DNA of 64,000 nt from DATFQE01 sp963739085 (GTDB lineage Bacteria > Actinomycetota > Thermoleophilia > Gaiellales > Gaiellaceae), in the NCBI GenBank assembly GCA_963739085.1, contig CAVTZA010000013.1:186001-250000 (forward strand), written 5' to 3'. Both the position numbers and the translations under genes were made by a program. The stretch's first letter is position 1. Every line of letters begins with the position of its first letter. Below the pieces are notes generated by a model. It was not told the origin of the DNA. It ran no database searches and saw only the letters and a program-made list of their open reading frames with translations. Of this stretch, positions 51,498 to 60,554 are shown one piece after another.

Positions 51498-53771
51498 TCA
51501 TCCGGGCCGAGCAAGCTCGGCCCTGTTAGCGGCTTCGCCGCTGAGAATTACGACGGGCGTCACGCGGTATGAGTCAAAGACCGCTTCGACACCTCGGAGC
51601 GAGCTGAGCAGCCCACGGAGTGACTTCACGTCGCCGAGCTCCGCCACGTACCAGTTCTTTGCCAGCTGGTCCTCGACTGTGCCGCCGTACGAGACGATGT
51701 TGGCGCCGTGCTCCGCGAACGTCCGCGCCACGTCTTCCAGGAGCCGCGGCCGGTCCCACGCGTGCACGGCGATGTGGACGCGGAAGCTCTGTGAGGCGCC
51801 GCCGTCCCACTCCACGGCCGTGAAGCGCTCCGGGTTGCGCATCAGCGCGCGCACGTTCGGACAGTCCCGCCGGTGCACCGTGATGCCCTTGCCCATCGAG
51901 ATGTAGCCGACGACGTCGTCGCTCGGCACCGGCGTGCAGCACTTGGCCAGCCGGATCAGGACGTCCTGGACGCCGGGAACGCTGAGGCCGACGTTCCCGC
52001 TCGGGACGACGTGCCGCGCCTTCGGCGTCTTGAGCGGGACCGCCTCTTCCTCGGCGACCTCGCTCGTCTTCAGGCGCTGGAGCACCTTGTTGACGATCTG
52101 GCCGGTCGCGAGCTTCCCGGAGCCGACCGCGACGTAGAAGTCCTCGGCCTTCTTGAAGCCGGTCTCCCTGATCACCTGCGCGAGCACGGCAGAGCCCGCG
52201 AGCTTGCGGTACGGCAGGTTCTGCGCCTTCAGCGCCTGCTCGAGCGACTCGCGGCCCTTCTGCTCAGCGTCCTCGCGCGTCTCGCGCGAGAACCACTGGC
52301 GGATCTTGTTGCGCGCCCGTGACGACGCGGCGAGCGTCATCCAGTCGCGCGACGGTCCACGGCCCCTCTTGGAAGTGAGGATCTCGACGAAGTCGCCGCT
52401 CTGCAGCCGGTAGTGGAGCGGCACGATCCGTCCGTTCACCTTCGCGCCGACGGTGCGGTGGCCGACGTCCGTATGGACCGCGTAGGCGAAGTCGATCGGC
52501 GTCGAGCCGGCCGGCAGTGTCTTGACCTCGCCCTTCGGCGTGAAGACGTAGACCTCGTCGTCGAAGAGGTCGGTCCGGAACGTCTTGATGAACTCGCGCG
52601 GGTCGGCCTCGTCCTGCTGCCAGTCCATGACCGACCGCACCCACTCCAGCCACTCGGGATCCGGCCCCTTGTGCTTGCCCTTCTTCGGCGCGCCCGGCTT
52701 GTACGAGTACCAATGGGCGGCGATTCCGAGCTCGGCCGTCTCGTGCATCTCGCGCGTGCGTACCTGGATCTCGAGCGGCCGGCCCTGCGGCCCGATCACC
52801 GTCGTGTGCAGCGCCCGGTAGCGGTTGAACTTCGGCATCGCCACGTAGTCCTTGAACCGGCCGGGCATCGGCTTCCAGAGCGAGTGGATGAGCCCGAGCG
52901 CGCCGTAGCAGTCGCGCGTCCCCTCGTCGCCCGAGCGCTCCACGATCACCCGCATCGCCGTGAGGTCGTAGATCTCGTTGAACTCGCGGCCCTTCTTGGC
53001 CATCTTGTCGTAGATCGAATAGAAGTGCTTGGCGCGGCCGGAGATCTCCGCCGGGATGCCGACCTTCTCCAGCTCGTGCCGCAGCACCTCGCTCGCGAGC
53101 GCCACGTGCTCCTCGCGGTCGGCCCGGCGCTCGGCGACCATCGCCTTGATCTCGTCGTACTTGCGCGGATGCAGCGTCTGGAACGCGAGGTCCTCGAGCT
53201 CCCACTTGAGCGTGTGGATCCCGAGCCGGTGCGCGAGCGGCGCGTACACCTCGAGTGCTTCGCGCGCCTTCTGGACCTGCTTCTGGCGGCCCAGGTACTC
53301 GATCGTGCGCAGGTTGTGCAGGCGGTCGGCGAGCTTGATCAGGATGACGCGGACGTCCTGCGCCATCGCCACGACCATCTTGCGGTAGTTCTCGGCCTGG
53401 GCGTGCTCGCGACTCTGGAAGTGGACTCGCGTCAGCTTCGTGACGCCGTCGACCAGCTGCGCGATCTCGTCGCCGAACTCCGTGCGCAGCTCCTCGAGCT
53501 CGACGTCGGTGTCCTCGACGACGTCGTGCAGGAGCGCGGCCGCGATCGTCGGCTCGTCAAGGCGCAGCTCTGCGGTGATCTTCGCAACGCCGAATGGGTG
53601 GTGGATGAAGTCCTCGCCGGAGCGGCGCTGCTGCCCCTGGTGCGCTCGCTCGGCGAAGCGGAAGGCGTGCGTGATCAACTCGCGGTCGAGCTCAGGCATG
53701 TAGCTCTCGACCTCGGCAATCAACTCGTCGACGAGGTCCTGATGCTTTTCCGAAGCCTCGATGACCGCCAT
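51498..53771 (-). CDS. rel: Bifunctional (p)ppGpp synthetase/hydrolase Rel
   Basis: A 757-residue stringent-response enzyme. The HD hydrolase domain has the HHPFGVAKI and LLHDVVEDTDV metal motifs and IKLADRLHNLRTIEYL. The synthetase domain has GRAKHFYSIYDKMAKKG and YDLTAMRVIVERSGDEGTRD. A TGS domain follows (VYVFTPKGEVKTLPAGSTPI), then the zinc-finger/helical region RLAKCCTPVPSDDVVGYISM and a C-terminal ACT domain. The HD residues look intact, so both activities are likely. ATG 53771 is 6 bases after TACACT (53778-53783). rel near ruvCAB/recJ is the usual actinobacterial neighbourhood. Confidence 0.96.
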   Translation of the reverse strand: MAVIEASEKHQDLVDELIAEVESYMPELDRELITHAFRFAERAHQGQQRRSGEDFIHHPFGVAKITAELRLDEPTIAAALLHDVVEDTDVELEELRTEFGDEIAQLVDGVTKLTRVHFQSREHAQAENYRKMVVAMAQDVRVILIKLADRLHNLRTIEYLGRQKQVQKAREALEVYAPLAHRLGIHTLKWELEDLAFQTLHPRKYDEIKAMVAERRADREEHVALASEVLRHELEKVGIPAEISGRAKHFYSIYDKMAKKGREFNEIYDLTAMRVIVERSGDEGTRDCYGALGLIHSLWKPMPGRFKDYVAMPKFNRYRALHTTVIGPQGRPLEIQVRTREMHETAELGIAAHWYSYKPGAPKKGKHKGPDPEWLEWVRSVMDWQQDEADPREFIKTFRTDLFDDEVYVFTPKGEVKTLPAGSTPIDFAYAVHTDVGHRTVGAKVNGRIVPLHYRLQSGDFVEILTSKRGRGPSRDWMTLAASSRARNKIRQWFSRETREDAEQKGRESLEQALKAQNLPYRKLAGSAVLAQVIRETGFKKAEDFYVAVGSGKLATGQIVNKVLQRLKTSEVAEEEAVPLKTPKARHVVPSGNVGLSVPGVQDVLIRLAKCCTPVPSDDVVGYISMGKGITVHRRDCPNVRALMRNPERFTAVEWDGGASQSFRVHIAVHAWDRPRLLEDVARTFAEHGANIVSYGGTVEDQLAKNWYVAELGDVKSLRGLLSSLRGVEAVFDSYRVTPVVILSGEAANRAELARPG

Positions 53772-53777
53772 GGACCA

Positions 53778-53783
53778 AGTGTA
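53778..53783 (-). promoter_or_regulatory. -10 box (TACACT) of rel
   Basis: TACACT on the minus strand, exactly 6 bases before the rel ATG; no Shine-Dalgarno precedes the start. Predicts a leaderless rel mRNA. Confidence 0.55.
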
Positions 53784-53859
53784 CTCCGGGGTCTCGCTCT
53801 CACAGTTCCCGCCTCGGGCGGGAAGGAACGCCTTCGCATGGGGCGAAAACCGTGTTTCC

Positions 53860-54006
53860 ATGCGCGTTCGTCGTCGCACCAGAGCACGTCGAGTCGATGA
53901 GCTGGCACGCCTGATGGTCGAGCTCGACCGCGCCTCCACCGATCGCCGCTTCCGCCCGCGGGGCGCCGGTTCGGGACGTGTGTCGCTGCTCCGCTTGAGC
54001 ACCTAG
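53860..54006 (+). CDS. Possible small basic protein
   Basis: A 48-codon frame starting MRVRRRTRARRVDELARLMV and ending SGRVSLLRLST. It is Arg-rich with one amphipathic helix (VDELARLMVELDRAS). It fills the gap between rel and recJ on the opposite strand, and its stop overlaps the recJ stop. No promoter box at leaderless distance and no Shine-Dalgarno is visible, so it may be a chance frame in high-GC DNA. The only other thing in this 231-base gap is the rel promoter. Confidence 0.3.
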   Translation: MRVRRRTRARRVDELARLMVELDRASTDRRFRPRGAGSGRVSLLRLST

Positions 54007-55889
54007 GCTGCCTTCGGCATCACCTCCTCCGCCGGCTCATCGAGCAGGGCGCGGAAGGTCGCGGACTCGAGCAGGCTCCGCCACTCGGCGCCGTCCTCGT
54101 CGAGCCCGAGCTCGGCGAAGATCGTGCGCGCCTCGCTGGTACGGGCCTCGGCGGGCTTCCTCCACTCCTCGGCAAGCCTCGCGCGGGCGACGTGGAAGCG
54201 CTCGCTCGCGTCGAAGACGCGGCGGACGACGAGCTGCGGCGCCACCGTGCCGTTCCAGCGGTTCTCCTCCAGCCGGAAGGCGACGTCGTGCGTACCCACC
54301 CGGCGCACGCGATCGAGCTGAGGGCCCATCCCGAAGGCGATGGCGCTCCCCGCGTCGCGACCGCGGTCACGCACCCGGAAGCGCAAGTGCCGGCCCTCCC
54401 CCACCGTGGCCGGCTCGGAGATCTCGCAGCTCCCGAGCAGGAGCATGACGCCCGGGTTTCCGAGCCCGAACGGAGCGAGCCGACCCAGCTCGGCCGCGAG
54501 GTCGAGCGTGAGCTCCCGCGGCGAGACGGCCGCGTCGACGTAGGTGACCTGCTCGAGGTCACGCGCGTCCAGCCTGGAGTCCGCGTGGACGGCGAATGCC
54601 TCGACGAAGGCGTCGAGCCGCTCGGCCGTGACGCTGAGGCCGGCCGCGGCACGATGCCCGCCCCAGCGCTCGAGCAGGTCGGAGCAGGCGGCCAGGCCGC
54701 CGTGCAGGTCGTAGGCGGGGATCGACCGACCCGAGCCTTTCCACTCCCCGTCCGCGCCCGCGAGCAGCACGACCGGGCGATGGAAGCGCTCGGCGAGGCG
54801 CGAGGCGACGATACCGATGACCCCCTCGTGCCAGCCCTCGTCGGCGATCACGTAACCGCGCCGGCGCCGGCGGCTCTCGGGCCAGCCCTCGACCTGCTCG
54901 ACTGCTTCGCGCAGGATGCGCTGCTCGACCGCCTGTCGGTCGCGGTTGAGTACCTCGAGCCGCTCAGCGAGGCGGCGCGCCTCGTCGTGGTCGTCCGTGA
55001 GCAGCAGCTCGAGCGCCTCGACCGGCCGGCAGAGACGACCGGCGGCGTTGATCCGTGGCCCGAGCCGAAAGCCGACGGCGCCCTCGTCGACGGCCGCGGG
55101 ATCGACGTGAGCGGTCTCCATCAGTGCCCGCAGCCCCGGCCGCTGGGTCCGCGCGAGCGCACGAAGGCCGGCGATCGCGAGCGCGCGGTTCTCGTCCACC
55201 AGCGGGACGACGTCAGCGATCGTGGCCAGGGCGACGAGGTCGAGCTGGCGACTCAGCATCTCGCTGTCTGCGCCGAGCAGGGCCTGTCCGAGCTTGTAGA
55301 CGACGCCCGTGCCGCAGAGCTCCGGGAACGGGTAGTCGGACGGCCTGGTGGCGACGATCGGGCAGTCGGGCAGCGTCTCCCCGGGCCGGTGATGGTCGGT
55401 GACGACGACCTCGAGGCCCGCCGCCTTCGCCTCCGCGATCTCCGAGACCGCCGTGACGCCGCAGTCGACCGTCAGCACCAGACCGCACTCTTCCTGCGCG
55501 AGCCTGACGAGGGTGTCCCGCGAGACCCCGTAGCCCTCCTCGAAGCGGCTCGGCAGGTGCCACTCCACGTCGGCGCCGAGCTCGCGGAGGATCAGCACTG
55601 CGAGGGCGGTGGCGCAGATCCCGTCGACGTCGTAGTCGCCGTGAACGCAGATCCGCTTGCCCGCCGCGACGGCCCCCCGGATCGCGTCGCAGGCCGCAGC
55701 CATGTCGCCGAGCAGGAACGGGTCGTGGCCCGGGTCGGCCCCGTCCAGGAAGGCCCGAGCGGCCGCGGGCTCGGCGAGCCCGCGGCGGACGAGGACGCGC
55801 GCCGTCGTCTCGCTCACGCCGAGCGCGCGGGCGAGGCCACGCGCTGTCGGCGTGTCGCAATCCGGGATCGACCATCTGCCCTCGTCCAT
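54003..55889 (-). CDS. recJ: Single-stranded-DNA exonuclease RecJ
   Basis: A 628-residue 5'-3' exonuclease for recombination and repair. DHH-family motifs are GKRICVHGDYDVDGICATAL, LVLTVDCGVTAV, EVVVTDHHRPGETLPDCPIV and GTGVVYKLGQALLG. The DHHA1 RNA/DNA-binding domain includes GGHRAAAGLSV (GGH-A motif), and an OB-like domain follows. The N-terminus has the RecJ lead-in ALGVSETTARVLVRRGLAEP. ATG 55889 lies 10 bases after TACCGT (55900-55905); a GTG at 55901 would overlap that box, so the ATG is preferred. Confidence 0.94.
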   Translation of the reverse strand: MDEGRWSIPDCDTPTARGLARALGVSETTARVLVRRGLAEPAAARAFLDGADPGHDPFLLGDMAAACDAIRGAVAAGKRICVHGDYDVDGICATALAVLILRELGADVEWHLPSRFEEGYGVSRDTLVRLAQEECGLVLTVDCGVTAVSEIAEAKAAGLEVVVTDHHRPGETLPDCPIVATRPSDYPFPELCGTGVVYKLGQALLGADSEMLSRQLDLVALATIADVVPLVDENRALAIAGLRALARTQRPGLRALMETAHVDPAAVDEGAVGFRLGPRINAAGRLCRPVEALELLLTDDHDEARRLAERLEVLNRDRQAVEQRILREAVEQVEGWPESRRRRRGYVIADEGWHEGVIGIVASRLAERFHRPVVLLAGADGEWKGSGRSIPAYDLHGGLAACSDLLERWGGHRAAAGLSVTAERLDAFVEAFAVHADSRLDARDLEQVTYVDAAVSPRELTLDLAAELGRLAPFGLGNPGVMLLLGSCEISEPATVGEGRHLRFRVRDRGRDAGSAIAFGMGPQLDRVRRVGTHDVAFRLEENRWNGTVAPQLVVRRVFDASERFHVARARLAEEWRKPAEARTSEARTIFAELGLDEDGAEWRSLLESATFRALLDEPAEEVMPKAA

Positions 55890-55959
55890 GGGAACGGCCA
55901 CGGTACGGAGGCGATCGGACGGCGCTGAGACCCCGACGAGACGACTATCCTGACCGGCG

Positions 55960-56415
55960 GTGGCCGAGGCGAACTACTCCTCAGGCGCGGACTACGTCGT
56001 CGAGTTTCTCGGCTACCGCTTCGGCTTCAACGCAGCCGATTTCGAGCAGCGCGTGAACGCCGCGGCGGTCAAGCTCGGCCTCGTCCCCTCCAACGACCTG
56101 GACGAGGAGGAGACCGCCGACGTCGTCGAGCTCACGGCCGACGGCCGGATCGTCGACCCGCAAAGCGACCTCGGCCGCTATCTCGTGCGTCACTGGGAGC
56201 GCCTCTCGCTCGTCGATGGGGAGTCGCTCGTCTACTGGCTGCGCAAGCTCGTCTTCCGCGGCGCGTGGCTCGACCACCGCGTCAAGGAAGGGCTCCTCGA
56301 CGTCGAGTGGGACGACGACGTCGCCGAGTTCGGCTACCGCGACCCGCGCGGCGACCGCGCGCTGCTCGAGCTCGCGCCCGTGCCTTCATGGCACGAGCTG
56401 CAGTTTCGGCGCTAG
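55960..56415 (+). CDS. Conserved hypothetical protein
   Basis: A 151-residue acidic protein I do not recognise. ADYVVEFLGYRFGFNAADFE, AAAVKLGLVPSNDLDEEETA and LGRYLVRHWERLSLVDGESL suggest an alpha/beta domain, ending PVPSWHELQFRR. No catalytic motif stands out. GTG 55960 is 8 bases after TATCCT (55946-55951). It is divergent from recJ and convergent (4-base overlap) with the next minus-strand gene. Confidence 0.62.
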   Translation: MAEANYSSGADYVVEFLGYRFGFNAADFEQRVNAAAVKLGLVPSNDLDEEETADVVELTADGRIVDPQSDLGRYLVRHWERLSLVDGESLVYWLRKLVFRGAWLDHRVKEGLLDVEWDDDVAEFGYRDPRGDRALLELAPVPSWHELQFRR

Positions 56416-56735
56416 CCGGTCTCGCGGAGCGAGAACCCGAAGCGTGACGGCTTGTCGAAGGCCGCGTAGAGCTCGATTCGCTGGATCATCGCGATCGGGA
56501 CGATCAGCTCGGGCGGCAGCTCCTGGTCGCCCGGGTGTGGACGAATCGTCACGAACCCGTAACCGGGCTCGGGCAGAAGCGCATCGACGACGAAGCGCCA
56601 TCCGTCGCGCAGCTCGATCTCGACCGCGGCCTGCTCGACCCCGCGTTCCTGCGCGAAGCGTCCGATCTGGCGGTGGATCCGAGCGACGAAGTCGTCGTGG
56701 GGGCCGGGCGCGCCGGGAGTCCAGAGCTCGGTCAC
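56412..56735 (-). CDS. Small conserved hypothetical protein downstream of ruvB
   Basis: A 107-residue protein (VTELWTPGAPGPHDDFVARI, QERGVEQAAVEIELRDGWRF, PPELIVPIAMIQRIELYAAF). The pattern of alternating strands ending in a helix fits a small single domain; no function is recognised. GTG 56735 begins 4 bases after the ruvB stop, making it the fourth gene of the ruvC-ruvA-ruvB operon. A link to Holliday-junction processing is possible from position only. Confidence 0.62.
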   Translation of the reverse strand: MTELWTPGAPGPHDDFVARIHRQIGRFAQERGVEQAAVEIELRDGWRFVVDALLPEPGYGFVTIRPHPGDQELPPELIVPIAMIQRIELYAAFDKPSRFGFSLRETG

Positions 56736-56739
56736 GCGC

Positions 56740-57756
56740 CTAGAACAGCGACCCTGCGCCCTTGGCGACCGGGGCGCCGAGATGCGAGCGGCCGAGCTTC
56801 GTGACGACCCGCCCGCGCGGCGTCCGCTGCAGGAAGCCCAGCTGCAGCAGGTAGGGCTCGTACACGTCCTCGACCGTGTCCGACTCCTCGCCGAGCGCAA
56901 CAGCGAGCGTCGAGAGGCCGACCGGGCCGCCGTCGAAGCGCTCGACGATCGCCCTGAGCAGCTCGCGGTCGGTGCGTTCGAGGCCCTGGTCGTCGACCTC
57001 GAGCAGGTCGAGCGCCTCGGCGGCGATCGCGTCGGTGACGACGCCTGCATGCCGTACCTCGGCCACGTCGCGGACGCGCCGGAGGATGCGGTTCGCGATC
57101 CGGGGCGTGCCGCGCGAGCGCCTGGCGATCTCGTCGGCGGCGTCGGGCGTGATCTCGACGCCGAGGATCCGAGCCGAGCGGCGGACGATCGTGCCGAGCT
57201 CCGCCGGCTCGTAGTACTCCAGCCGGAAGGTCATGCCGAAGCGGTCGCGGAGCGGTGTCGTCAGCAACCCGGTGCGGGTTGTGGCGCCGACGAGCGTGAA
57301 CGGCGGCAGGTCGAGCGTGAGCGTCCGCGCCGCCGGCCCCTGGCCGAGCACGATGTCGAGGCGGAAGTCCTCGAGCGCCGGATAGAAGATCTCCTCGACG
57401 GCGCGCGACAGCCGGTGGATCTCGTCCACGAACAGCACGTCGCGCTCCTCCATCGCGGTGAGGATCGCGGCGATGTCGCCCTTGCGCTCGAGCGCCGGGC
57501 CGGCCACGGAGCGGATGCCGACGCCGAGCTCCTCGCGCACGATGTACGCGAGGCTCGTCTTGCCGAGGCCCGGCGGGCCGACGAGCAGCACGTGGTCGAG
57601 CGCCTCGCCGCGGCTCTTGGCCGCCAGCAGGGCGATCGAGAGTTGCTCCTTGACGCGCTCCTGGCCGACGAAGTCGTCGAGGCAGCGCGGCCGCAGCGAA
57701 CGCTCGAGCTCGTCCTCGTCGGAGCTCCGTAGCACCGGGGCCATGAACTCGGTCAT
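56740..57756 (-). CDS. ruvB: Holliday junction branch-migration helicase RuvB
   Basis: A 338-residue AAA+ hexameric motor. Walker A is VLLVGPPGLGKTSLAYIV, Walker B VLFVDEIHRLSRAVEE, sensor 1 TLVGATTRTGLLTTPLRDRF, and the C-terminal winged helix ends GFLQRTPRGRVVTKLGRSHL. TEFMAPVLRSSDEDELERSL gives the standard N-terminal entry before LRPRCLDDFVGQ. The start overlaps the ruvA stop by 4 bases. The stop precedes the small hypothetical gene of the same operon. Confidence 0.97.
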   Translation of the reverse strand: MTEFMAPVLRSSDEDELERSLRPRCLDDFVGQERVKEQLSIALLAAKSRGEALDHVLLVGPPGLGKTSLAYIVREELGVGIRSVAGPALERKGDIAAILTAMEERDVLFVDEIHRLSRAVEEIFYPALEDFRLDIVLGQGPAARTLTLDLPPFTLVGATTRTGLLTTPLRDRFGMTFRLEYYEPAELGTIVRRSARILGVEITPDAADEIARRSRGTPRIANRILRRVRDVAEVRHAGVVTDAIAAEALDLLEVDDQGLERTDRELLRAIVERFDGGPVGLSTLAVALGEESDTVEDVYEPYLLQLGFLQRTPRGRVVTKLGRSHLGAPVAKGAGSLF

Positions 57757-58325
57757 GCCGCCCTCCGCAGCGCCAGCCGGATCCGCTCCTCGGGCGCAAG
57801 GTCGGGGTCGACGGCTGCGAGCGCTTGCTCCGCCTCGACGACCGAGAAGCCAAGCTCCACCAACGCGTCCCTGGCCACGAGCTCGGGCGCCGCGCCGGAA
57901 CGGCTCTCCACGTCTGCGGCCGCCTCGCTACCGAGCTTCTCACGCAGCTCGAGCACGACACGCTGGGCCGTCTTCTTGCCGATGCCCGGAATCGCGACGA
58001 AGCGGGCCGTGTCCTCGAGCGCGATCGCGCGCCTGAGGTCGGTGGGAGTGGAGCCGGAGACGATCGCCAGCGCCACCTTCGGCCCCACGCCCGAGACCGA
58101 GAGCAGGTGCTCGAAGAGCTCACGTTCGGCCGCGTCCGCGAAACCGTAGAGCTGCAGCGCGTCCTCGCGCACGTGCGTGTAGACCTCGACCGTCACTTCG
58201 TCCGCGCCCTGCGCGCGCCGCAAGGCGCTCTGCGTCGCCGTGACGAGATAGCCGACCCCGTTCACGTCGAGGACGAGCGCGTCACCTCGCAGACCCGCGG
58301 GCCTCCCGGTCAAGCGCGCAATCAT
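57753..58325 (-). CDS. ruvA: Holliday junction-binding protein RuvA
   Basis: 190 residues. The OB domain starts MIARLTGRPAGLRGDALVLD with GVGYLVTAT. The two helix-hairpin-helix motifs are FEHLLSVSGVGPKVALAIVS and ARFVAIPGIGKKTAQRVVLE. The C-terminal RuvB-contact domain is DALVELGFSVVEAEQALAAV. ATG 58325 overlaps the ruvC stop as ATGA, and its stop overlaps ruvB. Confidence 0.97.
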   Translation of the reverse strand: MIARLTGRPAGLRGDALVLDVNGVGYLVTATQSALRRAQGADEVTVEVYTHVREDALQLYGFADAAERELFEHLLSVSGVGPKVALAIVSGSTPTDLRRAIALEDTARFVAIPGIGKKTAQRVVLELREKLGSEAAADVESRSGAAPELVARDALVELGFSVVEAEQALAAVDPDLAPEERIRLALRRAA

Positions 58326-58810
58326 CCGACTGCGCGCAGGAGCGGCGGCGCCAGTGCGTGACAGATCGCGACTGCGAGCGCGTCGGCCGCGTGGTGGGGC
58401 TCCGGGAGCTGCTCGAGCCCGAGGATCGCCTGCACCATGCGCTGCACCTGCGCCTTCTCCGCACGACCGTAGCCGCAGACCGCCTGCTTCACGTGGGCGG
58501 GCGCGTACTCAACGGCCTCGACGCCGCCGAGCTCGCAGGCGACGAGGATGGCGCCGCGCGCCTGCCCGACCGAGAGCGCGGTACGGGCGTCGGCGCCGAC
58601 GAAGGACTCCTCGAGCGCGACGGCATCGGGCCGGTGGTCCTCGATGAGCTGCCTCACGCCGTCGCAGATCCTCCCGAGGCGGACCTGCGGTCGTTGCGCC
58701 GCCCCTGTCTTCCAGCAGCCGTGGTCGAGTGCCGTGAGGCGGTTTCCTTTTCCTCGGACGATGGCGTACCCGCATGCGGCCGTCCCCGGATCGATGCCGA
58801 TGACCTTCAC
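58322..58810 (-). CDS. ruvC: Holliday junction resolvase RuvC
   Basis: 162 residues. Catalytic acidic residues lie in KVIGIDPGTAACGYAIV (Asp), VALEESFVGADARTALSVGQ (Glu) and HHAADALAVAICHAL (Asp/His cluster). The DNA-binding segment is VKQAVCGYGRAEKAQVQRMV. GTG 58810 is 6 bases after TAACCT (58817-58822), the likely promoter of the ruvC-ruvA-ruvB operon. Unlike the usual actinobacterial arrangement, yebC is not immediately upstream; two secreted-protein genes on the other strand lie between. Confidence 0.96.
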   Translation of the reverse strand: MKVIGIDPGTAACGYAIVRGKGNRLTALDHGCWKTGAAQRPQVRLGRICDGVRQLIEDHRPDAVALEESFVGADARTALSVGQARGAILVACELGGVEAVEYAPAHVKQAVCGYGRAEKAQVQRMVQAILGLEQLPEPHHAADALAVAICHALAPPLLRAVG

Positions 58811-58899
58811 GCTGCGAGGTTAGGCGGCGCTTCGGACGTTCCTGCCTTGGGATCCCCAGGGACAAACCGTGCTCGTTCGGCTGACGTAATTCCGGGCGA

Positions 58900-59652
58900 A
58901 TGCGTGTGCTCGCCGCAGCCGCGCTCGCCGTCGTCCTCGTGCTCGCGCCTTCAGCGGAGCCGGCGGCCGAGGCCGAGATGCTGATCGGAACAGTCGGTCC
59001 GGACTCGGTCATCACGCTCACGCATCAGGACGGGTCGCCGGTCACGACGCTCGCTCCCGGCGCTTATGACGTCGTGGTTCACGACCAGTCGCCGTTTCAC
59101 AACTTCCACCTGACCGGGCCCGGCGTCGACCGGTCGACCGCGGTGGAGCTCGAGGAGACGGTCACGTGGTCGCTCTCGTTCGCGGCGGGCTCGTTCCACT
59201 ACCAGTGCGACCCGCACTACCCCTACATGTACGGCGATTTCACGGTCGGGGCGACGCCACCACCGCCGCCCGGCCCGCCTCCTCCCGGACCGCCGCCTCC
59301 GGGACCGCCCCCGCCACCGGGCTCTCCGCCGCCACCACCGCCTCCGCTGCCGCCGCCACCGGCTTCGCCTCCGTCCGGGACGACACCGGCGCGGGTCGTG
59401 GTCAGCCGCGTTCGCGTCCGGACGGCGACGCGCAGGCTGATCGTCGTCTCGCTCGTGCTCGACCGCGGCGCGAAGGGGTCGCTCGAGCTGCGAAAGCGCA
59501 GCAGCGTGGTAGCCCGCATGCGCAAGTCCCTCGCGAAAGGCCCGAACCGTCTGCAGCTGCGGCCGCGTCGGCAGCTGTCCCCCGGCAGCTACCGGCTCGT
59601 GGTGAGAGTCGGAGCGGCGCGGCCGCTGACCTACCGCCTGCGCCTCCGCTAG
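58900..59652 (+). CDS. Secreted cupredoxin-like protein with poly-proline linker
   Basis: 250 residues. A signal peptide (RVLAAAALAVVLVLAPSAEP) is followed by a plastocyanin-like domain, about 27-115. Its candidate copper ligands are His in PFHNFHLTGPG, then Cys and His in YQCDPHYPYMYG with a following Met. A striking run of Pro with Gly (about 118-160, positions 59253-59373) links it to a basic C-terminal beta domain (VVVSRVRVRTATRRLIVVSL) ending LTYRLRLR. It is likely an exported electron carrier or copper-binding protein tethered to the envelope. Start ATG 58900; a GTAATT hexamer lies 8 bases upstream. Confidence 0.75.
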   Translation: MRVLAAAALAVVLVLAPSAEPAAEAEMLIGTVGPDSVITLTHQDGSPVTTLAPGAYDVVVHDQSPFHNFHLTGPGVDRSTAVELEETVTWSLSFAAGSFHYQCDPHYPYMYGDFTVGATPPPPPGPPPPGPPPPGPPPPPGSPPPPPPPLPPPPASPPSGTTPARVVVSRVRVRTATRRLIVVSLVLDRGAKGSLELRKRSSVVARMRKSLAKGPNRLQLRPRRQLSPGSYRLVVRVGAARPLTYRLRLR

Positions 59653-59663
59653 CTTGTACCGCC

Positions 59664-60554
59664 GTGCGGTGGCTGGGCGTCCTTGCCGTGCTGGTCGCGA
59701 CCGGGATTGCAGCGAGCTCCCCGGCGGCGCTGCCTGCCGCCGCAAACGGCATCGAGCGTGTCCCGGTAACCGCGACGCAGACCGCGCCGTTCCCGCCGGG
59801 CCTCGTGGTCGCGTTGGAATCGCCGCCGCGCTACGCGTCCAGCGCTCGTGCGCCCGAATCCGGCCGCTGGCTGGGCCCGCGCTACGACTCGATCACCGTG
59901 CCCGGCCTCGCCGGGAGCTCCGCGATCGACTGGTCCGTCTCCGTCGACACCACCTCACCGAGCGCCGATGCCGCGGCGCTCGCCGCCACGAAGCTCGGCT
60001 ATGTCGAGGATCAGCGCGGTCAGATCGCGGTCCCGCACGTCGTCGGCAAGACGGAGGTCGGGACGATCCAGGGCTTCTACATCCTCGAGGTCGCTGCGAA
60101 CACGACCGGCAACGCGCGCGCCGAGGCGGCCCTCGCCTTCCCGCTCGCGAGGGGCGTGTTCTCGGTCGCACGCTTCGTCCTTCCCGAGCCGCCCAGCGAC
60201 GACTTCGTCGTCGACGGCGGCATCCAGCCGACGAGCTGGAACCGCGGGCAGGCGTTCATCGCGATTGCCGGGGTGCGCGTCGAGGGGAATTTCGCGCCCG
60301 CCCTCGTCTCGATCCGGCGCGACCCGGGCACTCGAAGCCTCCGCGGGCGCGTCGTCGACGCGTTCAGGCACCGAATCCTCGGCGCGCAGATCTTCCTGGA
60401 GCGCCGCGCCGGCTCGAGCTGGCGCCGCGTGTCGGTGACCCGTAGCTCGAAGGCCGGCACCTATGCGATCCGCGCGCCCGCGCCCGGCCGCTACCGCGTC
60501 ACGGCGTCGGTCGGGACGACCTCGATCTCCAGTTCAAGTCTCGCCGTCCGTTAG
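59664..60554 (+). CDS. Secreted protein with C-terminal carboxypeptidase-regulatory-like domain
   Basis: 296 residues. The signal peptide RWLGVLAVLVATGIAASSPA precedes a domain of unknown type (SAIDWSVSVDTTSPSADAAA, GFYILEVAANTTGNARAEAA). The last 90 residues (RSLRGRVVDAFRHRILGAQI, GTYAIRAPAPGRYRVTASVG) form a transthyretin-like carboxypeptidase-regulatory fold. Probably surface-exposed; function unknown. GTG 59664 is 8 bases after TAGCTT (59650-59655). Its TAG stop is the first part of the long inverted repeat that follows. It is only 11 bases after the cupredoxin gene. Confidence 0.68.
   Translation: MRWLGVLAVLVATGIAASSPAALPAAANGIERVPVTATQTAPFPPGLVVALESPPRYASSARAPESGRWLGPRYDSITVPGLAGSSAIDWSVSVDTTSPSADAAALAATKLGYVEDQRGQIAVPHVVGKTEVGTIQGFYILEVAANTTGNARAEAALAFPLARGVFSVARFVLPEPPSDDFVVDGGIQPTSWNRGQAFIAIAGVRVEGNFAPALVSIRRDPGTRSLRGRVVDAFRHRILGAQIFLERRAGSSWRRVSVTRSSKAGTYAIRAPAPGRYRVTASVGTTSISSSSLAVR

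Noticed and set aside
59253..59373. CCGCC/CCACC repeats resembling a short tandem array
   Set aside because: They encode an in-frame poly-proline linker; the units are irregular and lie inside a coding region.
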